Of a stretch of 64,000 bases of DNA, positions 51,653-61,498 are shown in pieces. The notes below the pieces were generated by a model, which saw nothing but the letters and a program-made list of their open reading frames with translations, was not told where the DNA came from and ran no database searches. Location: NCBI RefSeq assembly GCF_002982115.1, contig NZ_CP019980.1, positions 2,612,001-2,676,000 on the forward strand, written 5' to 3'. The stretch's first letter is position 1. Each line of letters opens with the position of its first letter. The translations under genes and the position numbers were made by a program. This DNA is from Lysinibacillus sphaericus. GTDB lineage: Bacteria > Bacillota > Bacilli > Bacillales_A > Planococcaceae.

Positions 51653-53101
51653 TTATTTACTATTTCCCGCATCGTTATATTGGTTATAGAGTGTTATTTG
51701 GTTACGTCCATTCCGTTTTGATGTATAAAGTGCACTATCAGCATTATGGATTAATTGTTCGAGTTGCGTAATATAACCATGTTCATTCGTGCTTACACCT
51801 ATACTAAATTCTAATTGCACGACAGCTTCATTGACTGTCAATGCCAGTGAAGTTAATGAATGATATAGATTTTGAGCTATTATAGAGATTGACTCCCCTT
51901 CTCTTAGATGAAGGAGAACAATAAATTCATCACCACCAAAACGTGCGACAATGGATTCGTACGGTTGAAAAAACTGCTGCAGTGTGGTCGCTGTAATGGA
52001 TAATGCATCGTCACCAAATAAATGACCATTTGAATCATTGATTGATTTAAAATGATCTAAATCAATCATCAAAAGAGCAAGTAGCTTTTGATTGCTTGCT
52101 GCACTTTTCACCATTTCTTTCGCCTGTTCATCAAAATAACGTCGGTTATAAATATTTGTAAGCGGATCTATATAGGAAGTTCGCTCAAAGTGTTTTTTCT
52201 GATCGTTATACTCCATTTCGAATAGTACCTGAGTATAATTCTCCCTTTGTATTTCTAATAAAATATTAATATATTCCTTTTGTACAGCGCTTAAAATAAT
52301 TTTATTCCCTTGTTCTTCAATAAGCTTAACTAATGAATTGTAAATTGTCTGTAACAAAGATAGATCATTATTTTGCAATGCATAATGCTTTGATTTTTGA
52401 TACATATCAATTGCTTCACCAATACGACCCTGTTTTTCATATAGTAGTGCTTGCGCATTGAACACCTCTAATTGTGCCTTATTATAAGGAGGGTCTTTTA
52501 TTGTCATCAATAATTCCTGTAAGAGCGTATTCGCTTCTTCAAATTCCTCCAGCCAAATATGGGCAATAGCTAAATTAGTCTTGGCATGTATAATACCCTT
52601 ATAGGGGGAATCGTGCTTCAAATCAAATTCATTCGTATAGAATAAGCTTTTTAAGGCAAGTCGCTTTGCCTTTGCATATTTACCGAGTTCAATTTCTAAA
52701 CCACTTAGATTGTTATAAATTTTCCCCATGCTTTCAATATGTTGAATACGCTCTGCAATTTCTAGCCCTTTCATTAAAAGCTCTTCGCATTTTTTTTGTT
52801 GTCCGAACGTTCCCCAATAAATGGAGGCAAGTGAATAATATTGAATGACGTCAATATCATTCCCATATAAAAAAGTCAGTTCGCGGTATTTTTCTAATAA
52901 ATTGATGGATATTTGTAGATCGCCCACTTGATAATAGCTCATACAGCTATAGCGCAATAAATGCATTGCCTTATCATACAACGCTAGTGCATTGGCACTT
53001 TCAATAGCGGGACTGCTTAACTCAATATATTCTAAATAGCGATTTGCACTATATAATTCATTTAGGGTAATCCATAGTTCTTCAAATTCTTGTAAATCCA
53101 T
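51653..53101 (-). CDS. TPR-repeat diguanylate cyclase (GGDEF)
   Basis: 482 residues. Helical TPR-like repeats over about residues 30-290 are followed by a GGDEF domain (about 315-470) with the intact active site ARFGGDEFIVLL and NGRNQITLYN end. It should make cyclic di-GMP. The RxxD inhibitory site expected five residues before GGDEF is not visible. No membrane segment, so the protein is cytoplasmic. Signals probably come through the TPR region. Confidence 0.9.
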   Translation of the reverse strand: MDLQEFEELWITLNELYSANRYLEYIELSSPAIESANALALYDKAMHLLRYSCMSYYQVGDLQISINLLEKYRELTFLYGNDIDVIQYYSLASIYWGTFGQQKKCEELLMKGLEIAERIQHIESMGKIYNNLSGLEIELGKYAKAKRLALKSLFYTNEFDLKHDSPYKGIIHAKTNLAIAHIWLEEFEEANTLLQELLMTIKDPPYNKAQLEVFNAQALLYEKQGRIGEAIDMYQKSKHYALQNNDLSLLQTIYNSLVKLIEEQGNKIILSAVQKEYINILLEIQRENYTQVLFEMEYNDQKKHFERTSYIDPLTNIYNRRYFDEQAKEMVKSAASNQKLLALLMIDLDHFKSINDSNGHLFGDDALSITATTLQQFFQPYESIVARFGGDEFIVLLHLREGESISIIAQNLYHSLTSLALTVNEAVVQLEFSIGVSTNEHGYITQLEQLIHNADSALYTSKRNGRNQITLYNQYNDAGNSK

Positions 53102-53222
53102 ACCGCATCCTCCTTTTTCTTTTCCTACTCCCTTAATACTACATTCGCTTCTAAAATATTACAATTCTTTATCCTTATTTATTTTCCATCATATGAGTAA
53201 TTTAACCTAATTTAGGAATTTA

Positions 53223-53254
53223 AAAAACAAGCCTCTTTAAAAGAGACTTGTTTT
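53223..53254 (-). terminator. Terminator-like hairpin without a clear owner
   Basis: AAAACAAG.CTCTT / AAGAG.CTTGTTTT stem, T-rich on the minus strand, 120 bases before the GGDEF gene. It lies downstream of another terminator and may be a back-up. Confidence 0.6.
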
Positions 53255-53361
53255 AATTTATATATTTTTAACATTTTCTATTTTTAGCTCTTTCTTAACT
53301 TAGTTAAATTTCATCGGACTCCTGCGTATGAAACGAAAGTGAACGCCCCTAACCATCCAAT

Positions 53362-53406
53362 AAAAAGAGAAAATCCACTTCAAATAGTAGTGGATTTTCT
53401 CTTTTT
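53362..53406 (-). terminator. Intrinsic terminator
   Basis: An 18-bp stem AAAAAGAGAAAATCCACT / AGTGGATTTTCTCTTTTT, at the stop of the small membrane protein gene. Confidence 0.9.
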
Positions 53407-53648
53407 TAGATAAATCGTTTAACGATCGTCTCATATATTGCCACTATGAGTATGCCACCGAGTAACGGAATAAGAGAACTAAAGCTAAAATAAAAACCTT
53501 CATTATTGTATTCACCTAGAAATTGAAATTGTAGCCATGGAACGCTATACGTTTCACCAACACCGTATAAAAACCCAGTAGCAAATAAAAATAATGCTAT
53601 GCACTTTATAAAATTCGCCTTTTGCACACCGTTCACCTCACTGAACAT
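53406..53648 (-). CDS. Small membrane protein, 80 residues
   Basis: Two predicted membrane helices (FIKCIALFLFATGFLYGVGE and FSFSSLIPLLGGILIVAIYE). The start overlaps the stop of the lipoprotein gene by 11 bases. Last gene of the two-component/lipoprotein operon; unknown function. Confidence 0.65.
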   Translation of the reverse strand: MFSEVNGVQKANFIKCIALFLFATGFLYGVGETYSVPWLQFQFLGEYNNEGFYFSFSSLIPLLGGILIVAIYETIVKRFI

Positions 53649-54702
53649 TGGTCATTTCCTCGGCATATGCTAAAATTTCTTCTTTAGTAAATTCAGGATT
53701 TTCACTTATAATGTTATATTGGTAGCCATCTTCAGACCAAGAAATAACAAAAAGTTCTCCTAAATCCATGCATGTGCCTTTTTTGCCTCGTACTTGTATT
53801 TCTTCTTCATTCCCAAGATTACCAAATTCCTCATTACTAGCTTCTTTAAGAACTGAAACTGAAAATGCAGGTTGGTCATCTTTTTCAAATTCAAAAGAAA
53901 ATTCTGGGCGCTCTTTCACTTTCATATCGACGATTGAGGATATGGACAAGCCATTTACCTCAGGTACCATTAAAAAGTTACCCAGTTGTTCCTTCACCTC
54001 TTCGATTGTTGCCGTTGATGTTTGATTTTGGGGATCTATTTTTTCTACCGTTGCATCTTTTGGAATATCAAAAGTAAACAACTTATCCTCCATTTTTTTA
54101 TTAACATCGAGCTTAGAATATTCTTGCGTCGTCACATTGCCTGCGTTCGTCGTAATTGTTTTTAACGTCAACCACGTTTTTTTATCAATCCATACTTCAA
54201 CATCACCTAATAATGTATTCTTTTTTTGTGCTTTCGCTGTAATATGATACGTATCTCGACCAGCAATTGATTCTTCTCCAGCAATGGTTATATCGTGAGA
54301 ATCCTTTACTAAGTTTAATAATACTTGGGCGCTGTCTTTTGCCGATTGCCCCATAAAATCTCCTAATTCTCCATTTTCAAATGAAATAATCGTTGCCTTG
54401 TTTTCTTTTTTACTATAGGAAATAATTTGTTTACCGTCATTAACAGCAATAACATGATCGCCATCAACAGACATCTCAATCCGACGTTTGCCATCCTTCA
54501 TCCATTCTTTTACGTTAGCGACTCCGGATTCATCTATATCCAAAGTATATTCTCCATAATAACTTGCTAGCTCTTGTGTTTCTTGTAATGATTGGTCTAT
54601 AATCTCTTGCGGGGAATAAGATGTCTCTGAATTACAACCAACTAAACTCAATGTCATCAGCGTTATAAGTCCCCCAACTCGTATTGTTTGTTTCCAGTTC
54701 AT
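53638..54702 (-). CDS. LolA-like lipoprotein
   Basis: 354 residues with a lipobox (LSLVGC, Cys23). The mature part has the LolA/LppX-type beta fold (YTLDIDESGVANVKEWMKDG, KKTWLTLKTITTNAGNVTTQ, LFTFDIPKDATVEKIDP), as in YdcC-type sporulation lipoproteins. It overlaps the histidine kinase stop by four bases, so it is part of the signalling operon. Possibly senses or binds a lipid at the cell surface. Confidence 0.75.
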   Translation of the reverse strand: MNWKQTIRVGGLITLMTLSLVGCNSETSYSPQEIIDQSLQETQELASYYGEYTLDIDESGVANVKEWMKDGKRRIEMSVDGDHVIAVNDGKQIISYSKKENKATIISFENGELGDFMGQSAKDSAQVLLNLVKDSHDITIAGEESIAGRDTYHITAKAQKKNTLLGDVEVWIDKKTWLTLKTITTNAGNVTTQEYSKLDVNKKMEDKLFTFDIPKDATVEKIDPQNQTSTATIEEVKEQLGNFLMVPEVNGLSISSIVDMKVKERPEFSFEFEKDDQPAFSVSVLKEASNEEFGNLGNEEEIQVRGKKGTCMDLGELFVISWSEDGYQYNIISENPEFTKEEILAYAEEMTNVQ

Positions 54703-56147
54703 TTGTCATTTTCTCCTTTGTAAGGCGGTAACCAACACAGTACTGCTGTGCCAACTCCACGCTTGGATACCATATTTATTGTTCCACCATGTTTTTCAAT
54801 AATTTGTTTCGCTATGCTAAGGCCTAGCCCTGTGCCTCGTTGTCCGGTCTTTGTTCGGGCATGATCTGATTGGTACAATGGTTCAAATAATTGCTCGATT
54901 TCTTGTTCACCTACACCTGCTCCACTATTTTGCACAACTAAATATATGCCGCTTTTTTTTGTGAGCGCCTCGTTCACAAAATCAAAACCCCAATCGAGTT
55001 TTTGATTGCTGATAGCTGCTAAATAAATAGTCGTGCCTAAAGTGCCAAAATGAGTTGCATTACTCATCAGATTGTCAATTACACGTTGCATTTGTGAGGG
55101 ATGAACAGCAAAGGTACCCTCTACATCACAAAACGTTTGCAATGATAGCCCTTTACTTTGACAAAGTGGTTCATAATCCGAGATTGCCATATCAAAAAAT
55201 TCCTGTCCTTCTACTGGGACCAGTGTTACATCATAGGTTGTCGATTGAAGCAACGTGTACATAAGTAAATCTTCTAGCATTTGCTTCATATCCATTGCCT
55301 TTGTTAAAATCACTGCCCGATATTCTTCCTGCATATGCGCAGTGAGGGAAGCATTTTGTAGACTCTCTGCATATGCTTGAATTGCTGTTAAGGGTGTCTT
55401 TAAATCATGTGAAATACTTGCAATCATCAGTTCCTTCTGCTTTTGCTCATTTTTTAAATGGACACGTGCGACCTCAATTTCCCTTTGCATACTTAAAAAA
55501 GTATTTGTAAGCTCCCCGATTTCATCTTTTCTTGTAGCCATCACAGCGTCAACATGTTGTCCCTTCCCAAATGCATCCATTTGTTGCATTAATGCTTGTA
55601 ACGGTCGATGTAATTTACGGTTAAGCAACAAAATGACTGCTGTATAAACGGCTAGAAATAACGTAATCGCGCTCGCTATCACGAGCCATGAACGCCTCTC
55701 TACACCTTGAACCCAGTCCTTTCTGATAAGTTGAATTTCATAAATGCCAACTAAATCGCCTTGTTGAAAAACGGGTTCCTTATATGTAAACGCATTGTAT
55801 TTTTGCTGTAATACATATAAGTTTTTTAACACATTTTCTCTTGAAACAAATCCGGAGGTTAACGGATTAGATGAATAATAAACAAAGCCAGATTTTGCGT
55901 ATAGCGTAATAGCTAGTTGATCACTCGTAAGTACTTTTACTTGTTGTATATCTGCATCTTTGGCATATAATGTTGGATCGTTCAGGACCGACTTGACATC
56001 GTTTAGTGTCGTCCATTTCTCAATATATTCTGCAAAGCTTTTATCATGGTAATAGGCATCGATCCATATATATAAGCCATACGCCCCGCCAATTGGCACA
56101 ATCATCACAATAAAAAACATCATCAGTAGCCAAGATTTTATTTTCAT
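54699..56147 (-). CDS. Sensor histidine kinase
   Basis: About 482 residues from the ATG at 56145-56147 (MKIKSWLLMMFFIVMIVPIG), with AGGAG seven bases upstream; ATGA overlaps the regulator stop. Two membrane helices enclose an external sensor domain of about 140 residues, followed by HAMP, H-box ISHDLKTPLTAIQAYAESL, N-box (NLMSNATHFG) and G-box (RGTGLGLSIAKQIIEKHGG). Pairs with the upstream response regulator. Confidence 0.92.
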   Translation of the reverse strand: MKIKSWLLMMFFIVMIVPIGGAYGLYIWIDAYYHDKSFAEYIEKWTTLNDVKSVLNDPTLYAKDADIQQVKVLTSDQLAITLYAKSGFVYYSSNPLTSGFVSRENVLKNLYVLQQKYNAFTYKEPVFQQGDLVGIYEIQLIRKDWVQGVERRSWLVIASAITLFLAVYTAVILLLNRKLHRPLQALMQQMDAFGKGQHVDAVMATRKDEIGELTNTFLSMQREIEVARVHLKNEQKQKELMIASISHDLKTPLTAIQAYAESLQNASLTAHMQEEYRAVILTKAMDMKQMLEDLLMYTLLQSTTYDVTLVPVEGQEFFDMAISDYEPLCQSKGLSLQTFCDVEGTFAVHPSQMQRVIDNLMSNATHFGTLGTTIYLAAISNQKLDWGFDFVNEALTKKSGIYLVVQNSGAGVGEQEIEQLFEPLYQSDHARTKTGQRGTGLGLSIAKQIIEKHGGTINMVSKRGVGTAVLCWLPPYKGENDK

Positions 56148-56842
56148 AACGGTTCTCCTATGAAGCGATAGCCCTTGCCCCAAACTGTTTGAATATAATG
56201 TGGTGTTTTAACCGGATCCTGTAATTTTTCTCGTAATGCTTTAATATGCACAGTGACTGTATGTGTCTCGTCTACACTCGCTTGTTGCCAAATATGCTGA
56301 TATAACTCTTCCTTTGAAAATAGTTGGCCTGGATTTTTAGCCAATAGCTTTAACAGGGCAAACTCTTTTTGAGTTAAGGCTAGTTCTTTGTTTTCCTGTG
56401 TTGCTAGTTCTTTATGCCAGTCAATTGCTAAGCCAAATGTAAATCTAGCGACATGTTCTGTCACTTCTATTTTCTTATAGCGTTGCCATCGACGTAAATG
56501 GGAGGCAACACGTGCCTTTAATTCTGCTAAGCTAAAAGGCTTTGCTAAATAATCATCAGCACCTTGTAAGCCTTCCACTTTATCAGCCTCGTCTTTACGG
56601 GCGCTCATCATTAAAATGGGCACATCACTTTCCCAACGAATATTTTGACAAACAGTAAGGCCATCCATTTCAGGTAGCATCCAATCGACTAATACTAAAT
56701 CAAATGGTTGCGCTTGAAAGTCTGCTAGCCCTTCTAAACCTGTAGTTGCCCATGTGACGAAGTATCCCTCTTGCTCTAGTGTATCTTTGACGATACGACC
56801 TATTGCGTGATCATCCTCTATTAGTAATAGCTTTTCATTCAT
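56144..56842 (-). CDS. OmpR-type response regulator
   Basis: 232 residues: receiver domain with Asp in LVLVDWMLPEMDG and the conserved Lys in DDYLAKPFSLAEL, followed by a winged helix ending TVWGKGYRFIGEPL. First gene of the operon regulator-kinase-lipoprotein-small membrane protein. Confidence 0.92.
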   Translation of the reverse strand: MNEKLLLIEDDHAIGRIVKDTLEQEGYFVTWATTGLEGLADFQAQPFDLVLVDWMLPEMDGLTVCQNIRWESDVPILMMSARKDEADKVEGLQGADDYLAKPFSLAELKARVASHLRRWQRYKKIEVTEHVARFTFGLAIDWHKELATQENKELALTQKEFALLKLLAKNPGQLFSKEELYQHIWQQASVDETHTVTVHIKALREKLQDPVKTPHYIQTVWGKGYRFIGEPL

Positions 56843-56962
56843 CGTTTTCCTCCTGTTACATAACCTTACTATGGATTGATGTATTTCTTCTGAACTTTAT
56901 ACTTTCTTTATAATTACCATAGATGGACTCACATGTATTAACAAGGGCAAATTCATAGCAAA

Positions 56963-56992
56963 GAAAAAAGAATGCACATAAGTTGTGCATTC
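56963..56992 (-). terminator. Intrinsic terminator of the pit operon
   Basis: GAATGCACA / TGTGCATTC stem with TTTTTT on the minus strand. Confidence 0.85.
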
Positions 56993-57002
56993 CTTCACTA
57001 TT

Positions 57003-58019
57003 TTAGAAAAATAAGCTTAAAATAAAGTAAATTGTAGCAGCCATCACGGCAGAGATTGGCATTGTAATTACCCAAGTCGTAACAATTTTACGTGCCATAC
57101 CCCATTTCACACCTTTGACGCGATGTGCAGTACCTACGCCCATAATAGAAGAAGAGATTACGTGCGTTGTCGATACAGGTAAATGAATTAACGTCGCACC
57201 AAAGATGATCGAAGCAGATGCTAAGTCCGCTGCTACACCATTCACTGGGCGTATTTTCATAATTTTACCACCGACTGTTTTAATTATTTTATAACCACCA
57301 ACCGATGTTCCGAGACCCATCGCACAGGCAGCTGCAAAACGAACCCAAAACGGAATATCGTCACCTTGGTGTAAACCACCTGCAATTAATGCAAGGGTGA
57401 TAATCCCCATCGCCTTTTGCGCATCGTTCGTACCGTGTGTAAATGATTGCAATGCCGCTGTACCGATTTGCATCGTTCGGAAGCCTTTATTTGTTCGATA
57501 TAAATTCATATCTTTAAAGATTACTTTAAACAGTGACATCATGAAAAAACCAGCTACAAACGCAAGTAATGGAGAGAAAATAAGCGCCTGAAGGATTTTA
57601 ATAAAGCCTGTGTAATTTAGAATATCAAATCCTGCCGCAGCAATTGCCGCCCCTGCAACTGAACCAATTAAAGTATGGGACGAACTAGATGGTATCCCAA
57701 AATACCATGTTAATAAATTCCATGTAATAGCTGACAGTAAAGCTGCCAAAATAACCACTGACCCTGTAATATCACCGTCATACGTATTTAGTGTAAACGG
57801 GTCAACAATATCTTTCGTTAATGCTTTCGCAACTCCAACAAATGTAATAGCTCCGATAAAGTTCATTACCGCAGCCATGTACACAGCAGTACGTGGCTTT
57901 AGGGCACGCGTTGATACAGATGTTGCAATAGCATTGGCTGTATCATGGAAGCCGTTAATAAAGTCGAACACAAGTGCGAATATAACGACTAATATTGTTA
58001 TCAGTAATATTGTATCCAT
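57003..58019 (-). CDS. pit: Inorganic phosphate transporter, PiT family
   Basis: 338 residues, about ten membrane helices, with the PiT signatures FDFINGFHDTANAIATSVST and FTHGTNDAQKAMGII, plus GIPSSSSHTLIGSVAGAA and LPVSTTHVISSSIMG. Imports phosphate with H+ or Na+, or metal-phosphate complexes. It follows the DUF47 gene by 15 bases, the usual pair. Confidence 0.95.
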   Translation of the reverse strand: MDTILLITILVVIFALVFDFINGFHDTANAIATSVSTRALKPRTAVYMAAVMNFIGAITFVGVAKALTKDIVDPFTLNTYDGDITGSVVILAALLSAITWNLLTWYFGIPSSSSHTLIGSVAGAAIAAAGFDILNYTGFIKILQALIFSPLLAFVAGFFMMSLFKVIFKDMNLYRTNKGFRTMQIGTAALQSFTHGTNDAQKAMGIITLALIAGGLHQGDDIPFWVRFAAACAMGLGTSVGGYKIIKTVGGKIMKIRPVNGVAADLASASIIFGATLIHLPVSTTHVISSSIMGVGTAHRVKGVKWGMARKIVTTWVITMPISAVMAATIYFILSLFF

Positions 58020-58034
58020 TTAGTACACTCCATC

Positions 58035-58655
58035 TTACGCATTTCGCATAATTATTGTTTCGATTGTATTCGCTACTGTTTGACAACAATCTGCAATATC
58101 TTCAAATTGTTCGTAAATATCTTTGAATACGATAATGCGCATTGGATCTTTTTCTTGAATAAATAATTGCTTCATAGAAGAACGGAATATCTCATCACAT
58201 TCACGCTCATAGTCTTTAATTTGAATGGCATGTTTACGCATTTCTACAAGCTTTTTACTATTTAGTAGCTCCATTGCTTGTACCATTTCATCTGTACTTT
58301 TAGCAATGTACGTTAGGAATTGACGCATCGGCTCTGTTACTTCTGTTAAGTTGTACATATTAAAATGGGCAATACAGCCTTCCATCCCGTCAATTACATC
58401 ATCTAATTTATTTGCTAGCGCTAATATATCTTCTCGTTCAATAGGTGTCATAAATGATTTATTTAGCATAACAATTAGCTCATGAATCAGCTTATCACCG
58501 CTTGTTTCATATTGTTTCATTGTATCGGCGATCTCTTTTAATGCATCGATATCATGAATACGCGCGTTATGAGCGAAGTAAATACCTTCTTTCACATTTT
58601 GAGAAATTTTTAATAAAGCCTGAAAAAATGGATCTTGCTTACTTGAGTTGAACAT
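58035..58655 (-). CDS. DUF47 family (YkaA/PitA accessory) protein
   Basis: 206 residues, helical PhoU-like bundle (ILALANKLDDVIDGMEGCIA, YERECDEIFRSSMKQLF, DIYEQFEDIADCCQTVAN). DUF47 proteins are the partner of PiT transporters and probably regulate them. RBS AGGAGG. First gene of the pit operon. Confidence 0.93.
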   Translation of the reverse strand: MFNSSKQDPFFQALLKISQNVKEGIYFAHNARIHDIDALKEIADTMKQYETSGDKLIHELIVMLNKSFMTPIEREDILALANKLDDVIDGMEGCIAHFNMYNLTEVTEPMRQFLTYIAKSTDEMVQAMELLNSKKLVEMRKHAIQIKDYERECDEIFRSSMKQLFIQEKDPMRIIVFKDIYEQFEDIADCCQTVANTIETIIMRNA

Positions 58656-59038
58656 TATGTTCCTCCTGTTGAATAAATATTGTCGATTTCTGCAACTATC
58701 ATAACAAAATCTTTACATAATTCTACATAACTTTAAAGATAAATAAATTGAATTTACAATAATGTAATATTAAAATTGCCATATTTCATTCAAACATACG
58801 TAAACAAGTTACAAACGTTGGAAATCTTCTAATAAAAAGACGTTTTTTGCTGTTGAATGTAACGTTTTTTCTTTAATTTTTATAAAAATACTTGAAAAAA
58901 ATTTTTTCTTATAATTTTACAATGTAAAGGAATTGTAAATTTTAAATCCACAAAATATACAAACACCATTGTTATTTTTAGCCATAAGCAGTACGCTTAC
59001 AAGAAAACATTGTATGATGCAAAAGGATGGTTATTTTC
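58656..59038. other. Divergent promoter region with TACATAA repeats
   Basis: 383 bases between the pit operon and the TSUP gene. Two direct TACATAA repeats (58714-58720 and 58724-58730; TTATGTA on the minus strand) spaced 10 bases resemble half-sites of a PhoP-type direct repeat, but the match is loose. Otherwise no feature seen. Confidence 0.35.
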
Positions 59039-59809
59039 ATGGATATTCATTTACTTTCACTTAGTACATTATTAGTATTTGGCTTTATCGCATCCTTTTT
59101 AAATGCCATTGTTGGTGGCGGAGGCTTGATTTCTTTACCAGCATTAATGGCGGTAGGATTACCACCAAGTACAGCCATTGCAACGAATAAACTAGCGAAT
59201 ACCATCAGTAATGGCACTAGCATGCTGACTTTTTTGCGGGCAGGTAAAGTCGATTTTAAAAAGATTGGAAAAATCTTACCTTTTATTTTTTTAGGCTCTT
59301 TAATTGGTGCATACACTGTGCACCTTGTATCACCTTCGATTTTAAAGCCACTTATGCTTGTTATGCTCGTACTAGTCGCAACTTATACAGTTTTAAAAAA
59401 AGATTGGGGACAACAGCCAAAGCAACGTATGTTAAGTATAGGAAAGAAAATAGCCTTTCTTTGTGCGTTTACGGTGGTAGGCTTTTACGATGGTTTTTTT
59501 GGCCCAGGGACAGGTTCTTTTTTTATTTTCATCCTTTTAATGATGGGAAATGATTTTTTGCAAGCTGCTGGGAATGCAAAAGCATTTAACTTCACATCGA
59601 ATTTGGCTGCACTTGTAATGTTTTTAGTATTAGGACAGGTCAATTTTTTATATGGCCTGCCAATGGGCTTCGTTATGATATTCGGTGCTATTTTAGGGTC
59701 TAAATTTGCGTTAACACGGGGGACGAACATGATGCGTCTTATTTTTATTGTCATGACGTGTATCTTAATTATCAAAAATGCATGGGATTATGTTGCGCAT
59801 TTTAACTAG
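59039..59809 (+). CDS. TSUP family (TauE/SafE) transporter
   Basis: 256 residues from the ATG at 59039, with AAAGGATGG upstream; ATG 59027 is in frame but less well placed. Seven or eight membrane helices, with two copies of the TauE/SafE-type motif: FLNAIVGGGGLISLPALMAV and GFYDGFFGPGTGSFFIF. Probably exports sulfite, sulfonates or similar anions. Followed by a terminator. Confidence 0.9.
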   Translation: MDIHLLSLSTLLVFGFIASFLNAIVGGGGLISLPALMAVGLPPSTAIATNKLANTISNGTSMLTFLRAGKVDFKKIGKILPFIFLGSLIGAYTVHLVSPSILKPLMLVMLVLVATYTVLKKDWGQQPKQRMLSIGKKIAFLCAFTVVGFYDGFFGPGTGSFFIFILLMMGNDFLQAAGNAKAFNFTSNLAALVMFLVLGQVNFLYGLPMGFVMIFGAILGSKFALTRGTNMMRLIFIVMTCILIIKNAWDYVAHFN

Positions 59810-59810
59810 T

Positions 59811-59840
59811 AGATAGCGAGAAAATATCGCTATCTTTTTT
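59811..59840 (+). terminator. Intrinsic terminator
   Basis: AGATAGCG / CGCTATCT stem followed by TTTTT, directly after the TSUP gene. Confidence 0.85.
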
Positions 59841-59871
59841 AACGGTCTATATAGACAGAATTTTCAATCAA

Positions 59872-59899
59872 TTGACAATATTTATAAGCATGCTATAAT
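59872..59899 (+). promoter_or_regulatory. Near-consensus SigA promoter
   Basis: TTGACA (59872-59877), a 16-base spacer with TATAAG, then TATAAT (59894-59899), about 50 bases before the NhaC-type gene. Confidence 0.75.
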
Positions 59900-59952
59900 A
59901 CTTTTGGGCTTCACCGCATTGAAGCGCAGAAGTAATTGTTAGGAGGATTCGT

Positions 59953-61329
59953 ATGTTTCGCATTGAAGCAAAAAGTAACCCTCGATTTATTGAGGCTTGC
60001 TTCATTACACTTTTAATTATTGCCACAATGGCCATTAGTATTGGCTATTTAAAAGCAACGCCACATATCCCCATTATTTTAGTAATCTCACTTTTAATTG
60101 CCTATGGACTATTGAAAAAAGTACCTTTCCGTGAGCTTGAATCTGGGATGGTTGCTGGTGCCAGTGCTGGTTTAGGTGCTGTCTTTATTTTCTTCTTTAT
60201 CGGTATTTTAATTTCGAGTTGGATTATGGGCGGCACCATTCCAACGCTGATATATTACGGTTTTTTAACTGTTTCACCTAGCTTTTTCTTTGCCATTGTT
60301 TTTCTTATTTGTAGCATTGTCGGGATTTCCGTTGGTAGCTCTTTAACAACAGTTGCGACAGTTGGCGTGGCCTTTATGGGAATCGCTGGCGCAATGGATA
60401 TTTCGTTAGCCATCACGGCTGGTGCTATTGTTTCCGGCGCCTTTTTTGGCGATAAAATGTCACCGCTATCTGATACAACTAATTTAGCATCGGGTACAGT
60501 AGGTGTTGATTTATTTGAGCATATTAAAAATATGGGTTGGACGACTATTCCTGCCTTTGTGATTTCGTTTGCTTTGTATGCCTTGCTATCACCGTCTGGT
60601 GCCAATACTTCTTTTGAAACGGTTGAACAATTTAAAATAGGATTACTTTCTACAGGCCTTATTCATTGGTACACATTACTACCAATCGTTGTTCTGGTTA
60701 TCATGACCTTATATAAAGCACCTGCTCTTATTACACTTGCAGTGGTTTCAATCGTTGGCGTTGGACTTGCTTACATACAAGAACCACTGGCCCTGTCCCA
60801 CGTATTTGACATGTTGTTTAATGGCTATGTATCCAATACAGGAATTAAAGACGTAGATGCACTGCTTACTCGTGGCGGATTGAATAGTATGCTCTTTACA
60901 ATCGCTTTAGTATTACTTGCACTTACAATGGGCGGATTATTATTTACACTTGGTATTATTCAAAGTATTTTAGCAAAAATTGAAAGCTTATTTACAAGTG
61001 CTGGCTCCGTTATTACGGGTGCTGCGCTAACAGGAATTGGCGTCAACACATTAATCGGTGAACAATATTTGTCCATTTTGCTTACTGGAGAGGCATTTAA
61101 AGCGCAGTTTGCAAAGGTTGGACTTGCGCCGAAAAATTTATCGCGTGTCATGGAAGATGCAGGTACTGTTGTGAACCCGCTTGTACCATGGAGCGTGTGC
61201 GGAATTTTTATCGCTAGTGTACTAGATATTCCAACAACTACTTATCTACCATTCACCTTCTTCTGTTTGCTTGGTCCAGTTTTAACAATACTATTTGGCT
61301 GGAGCGGCAAAACGCTCACAAAGCTTTAA
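59953..61329 (+). CDS. nhaC: Na+/H+ antiporter, NhaC family
   Basis: 458 residues, about eleven membrane helices of the NhaC type (AGAIVSGAFFGDKMSPLSDT, then NLASGTVGVDLFEHIKNM; later MEDAGTVVNPLVPWSVCGIF). It exchanges Na+ for H+ (or carboxylates such as malate/lactate for related MleN proteins). GTTAGGAGG precedes the ATG. Confidence 0.9.
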   Translation: MFRIEAKSNPRFIEACFITLLIIATMAISIGYLKATPHIPIILVISLLIAYGLLKKVPFRELESGMVAGASAGLGAVFIFFFIGILISSWIMGGTIPTLIYYGFLTVSPSFFFAIVFLICSIVGISVGSSLTTVATVGVAFMGIAGAMDISLAITAGAIVSGAFFGDKMSPLSDTTNLASGTVGVDLFEHIKNMGWTTIPAFVISFALYALLSPSGANTSFETVEQFKIGLLSTGLIHWYTLLPIVVLVIMTLYKAPALITLAVVSIVGVGLAYIQEPLALSHVFDMLFNGYVSNTGIKDVDALLTRGGLNSMLFTIALVLLALTMGGLLFTLGIIQSILAKIESLFTSAGSVITGAALTGIGVNTLIGEQYLSILLTGEAFKAQFAKVGLAPKNLSRVMEDAGTVVNPLVPWSVCGIFIASVLDIPTTTYLPFTFFCLLGPVLTILFGWSGKTLTKL

Positions 61330-61346
61330 TTATTGATATTACCTTA

Positions 61347-61401
61347 AAAGAGTCTGCTCGTTTACTACGAATTACCCGTAGAGCGAGCGGATTCTTTTTC
61401 T
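61347..61401 (+). terminator. Intrinsic terminator
   Basis: Long stem AGAGTCTGCTCG / CGAGCGGATTCT with an inner TACTACG/CGTAG stem and TTTTT after it. Confidence 0.75.
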
Positions 61402-61498
61402 TTCTATCATTCCAAATTGGAATCAAAACAGCCCTTTTTTCGAATTTTCGTTCCACACCTCTCTTTGTTATGCTAAAAAACAAAGGAGATGGTAGACA

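Noticed and set aside
58714..58730. PhoP box for the pit operon
   Set aside because: Only two TACATAA units with a 10-base period and poor match to TTAACA; kept only as a note in the intergenic entry.
59027..59038. Upstream ATG for the TSUP gene
   Set aside because: The AAAGGATGG site overlaps this ATG and fits the ATG at 59039 instead.
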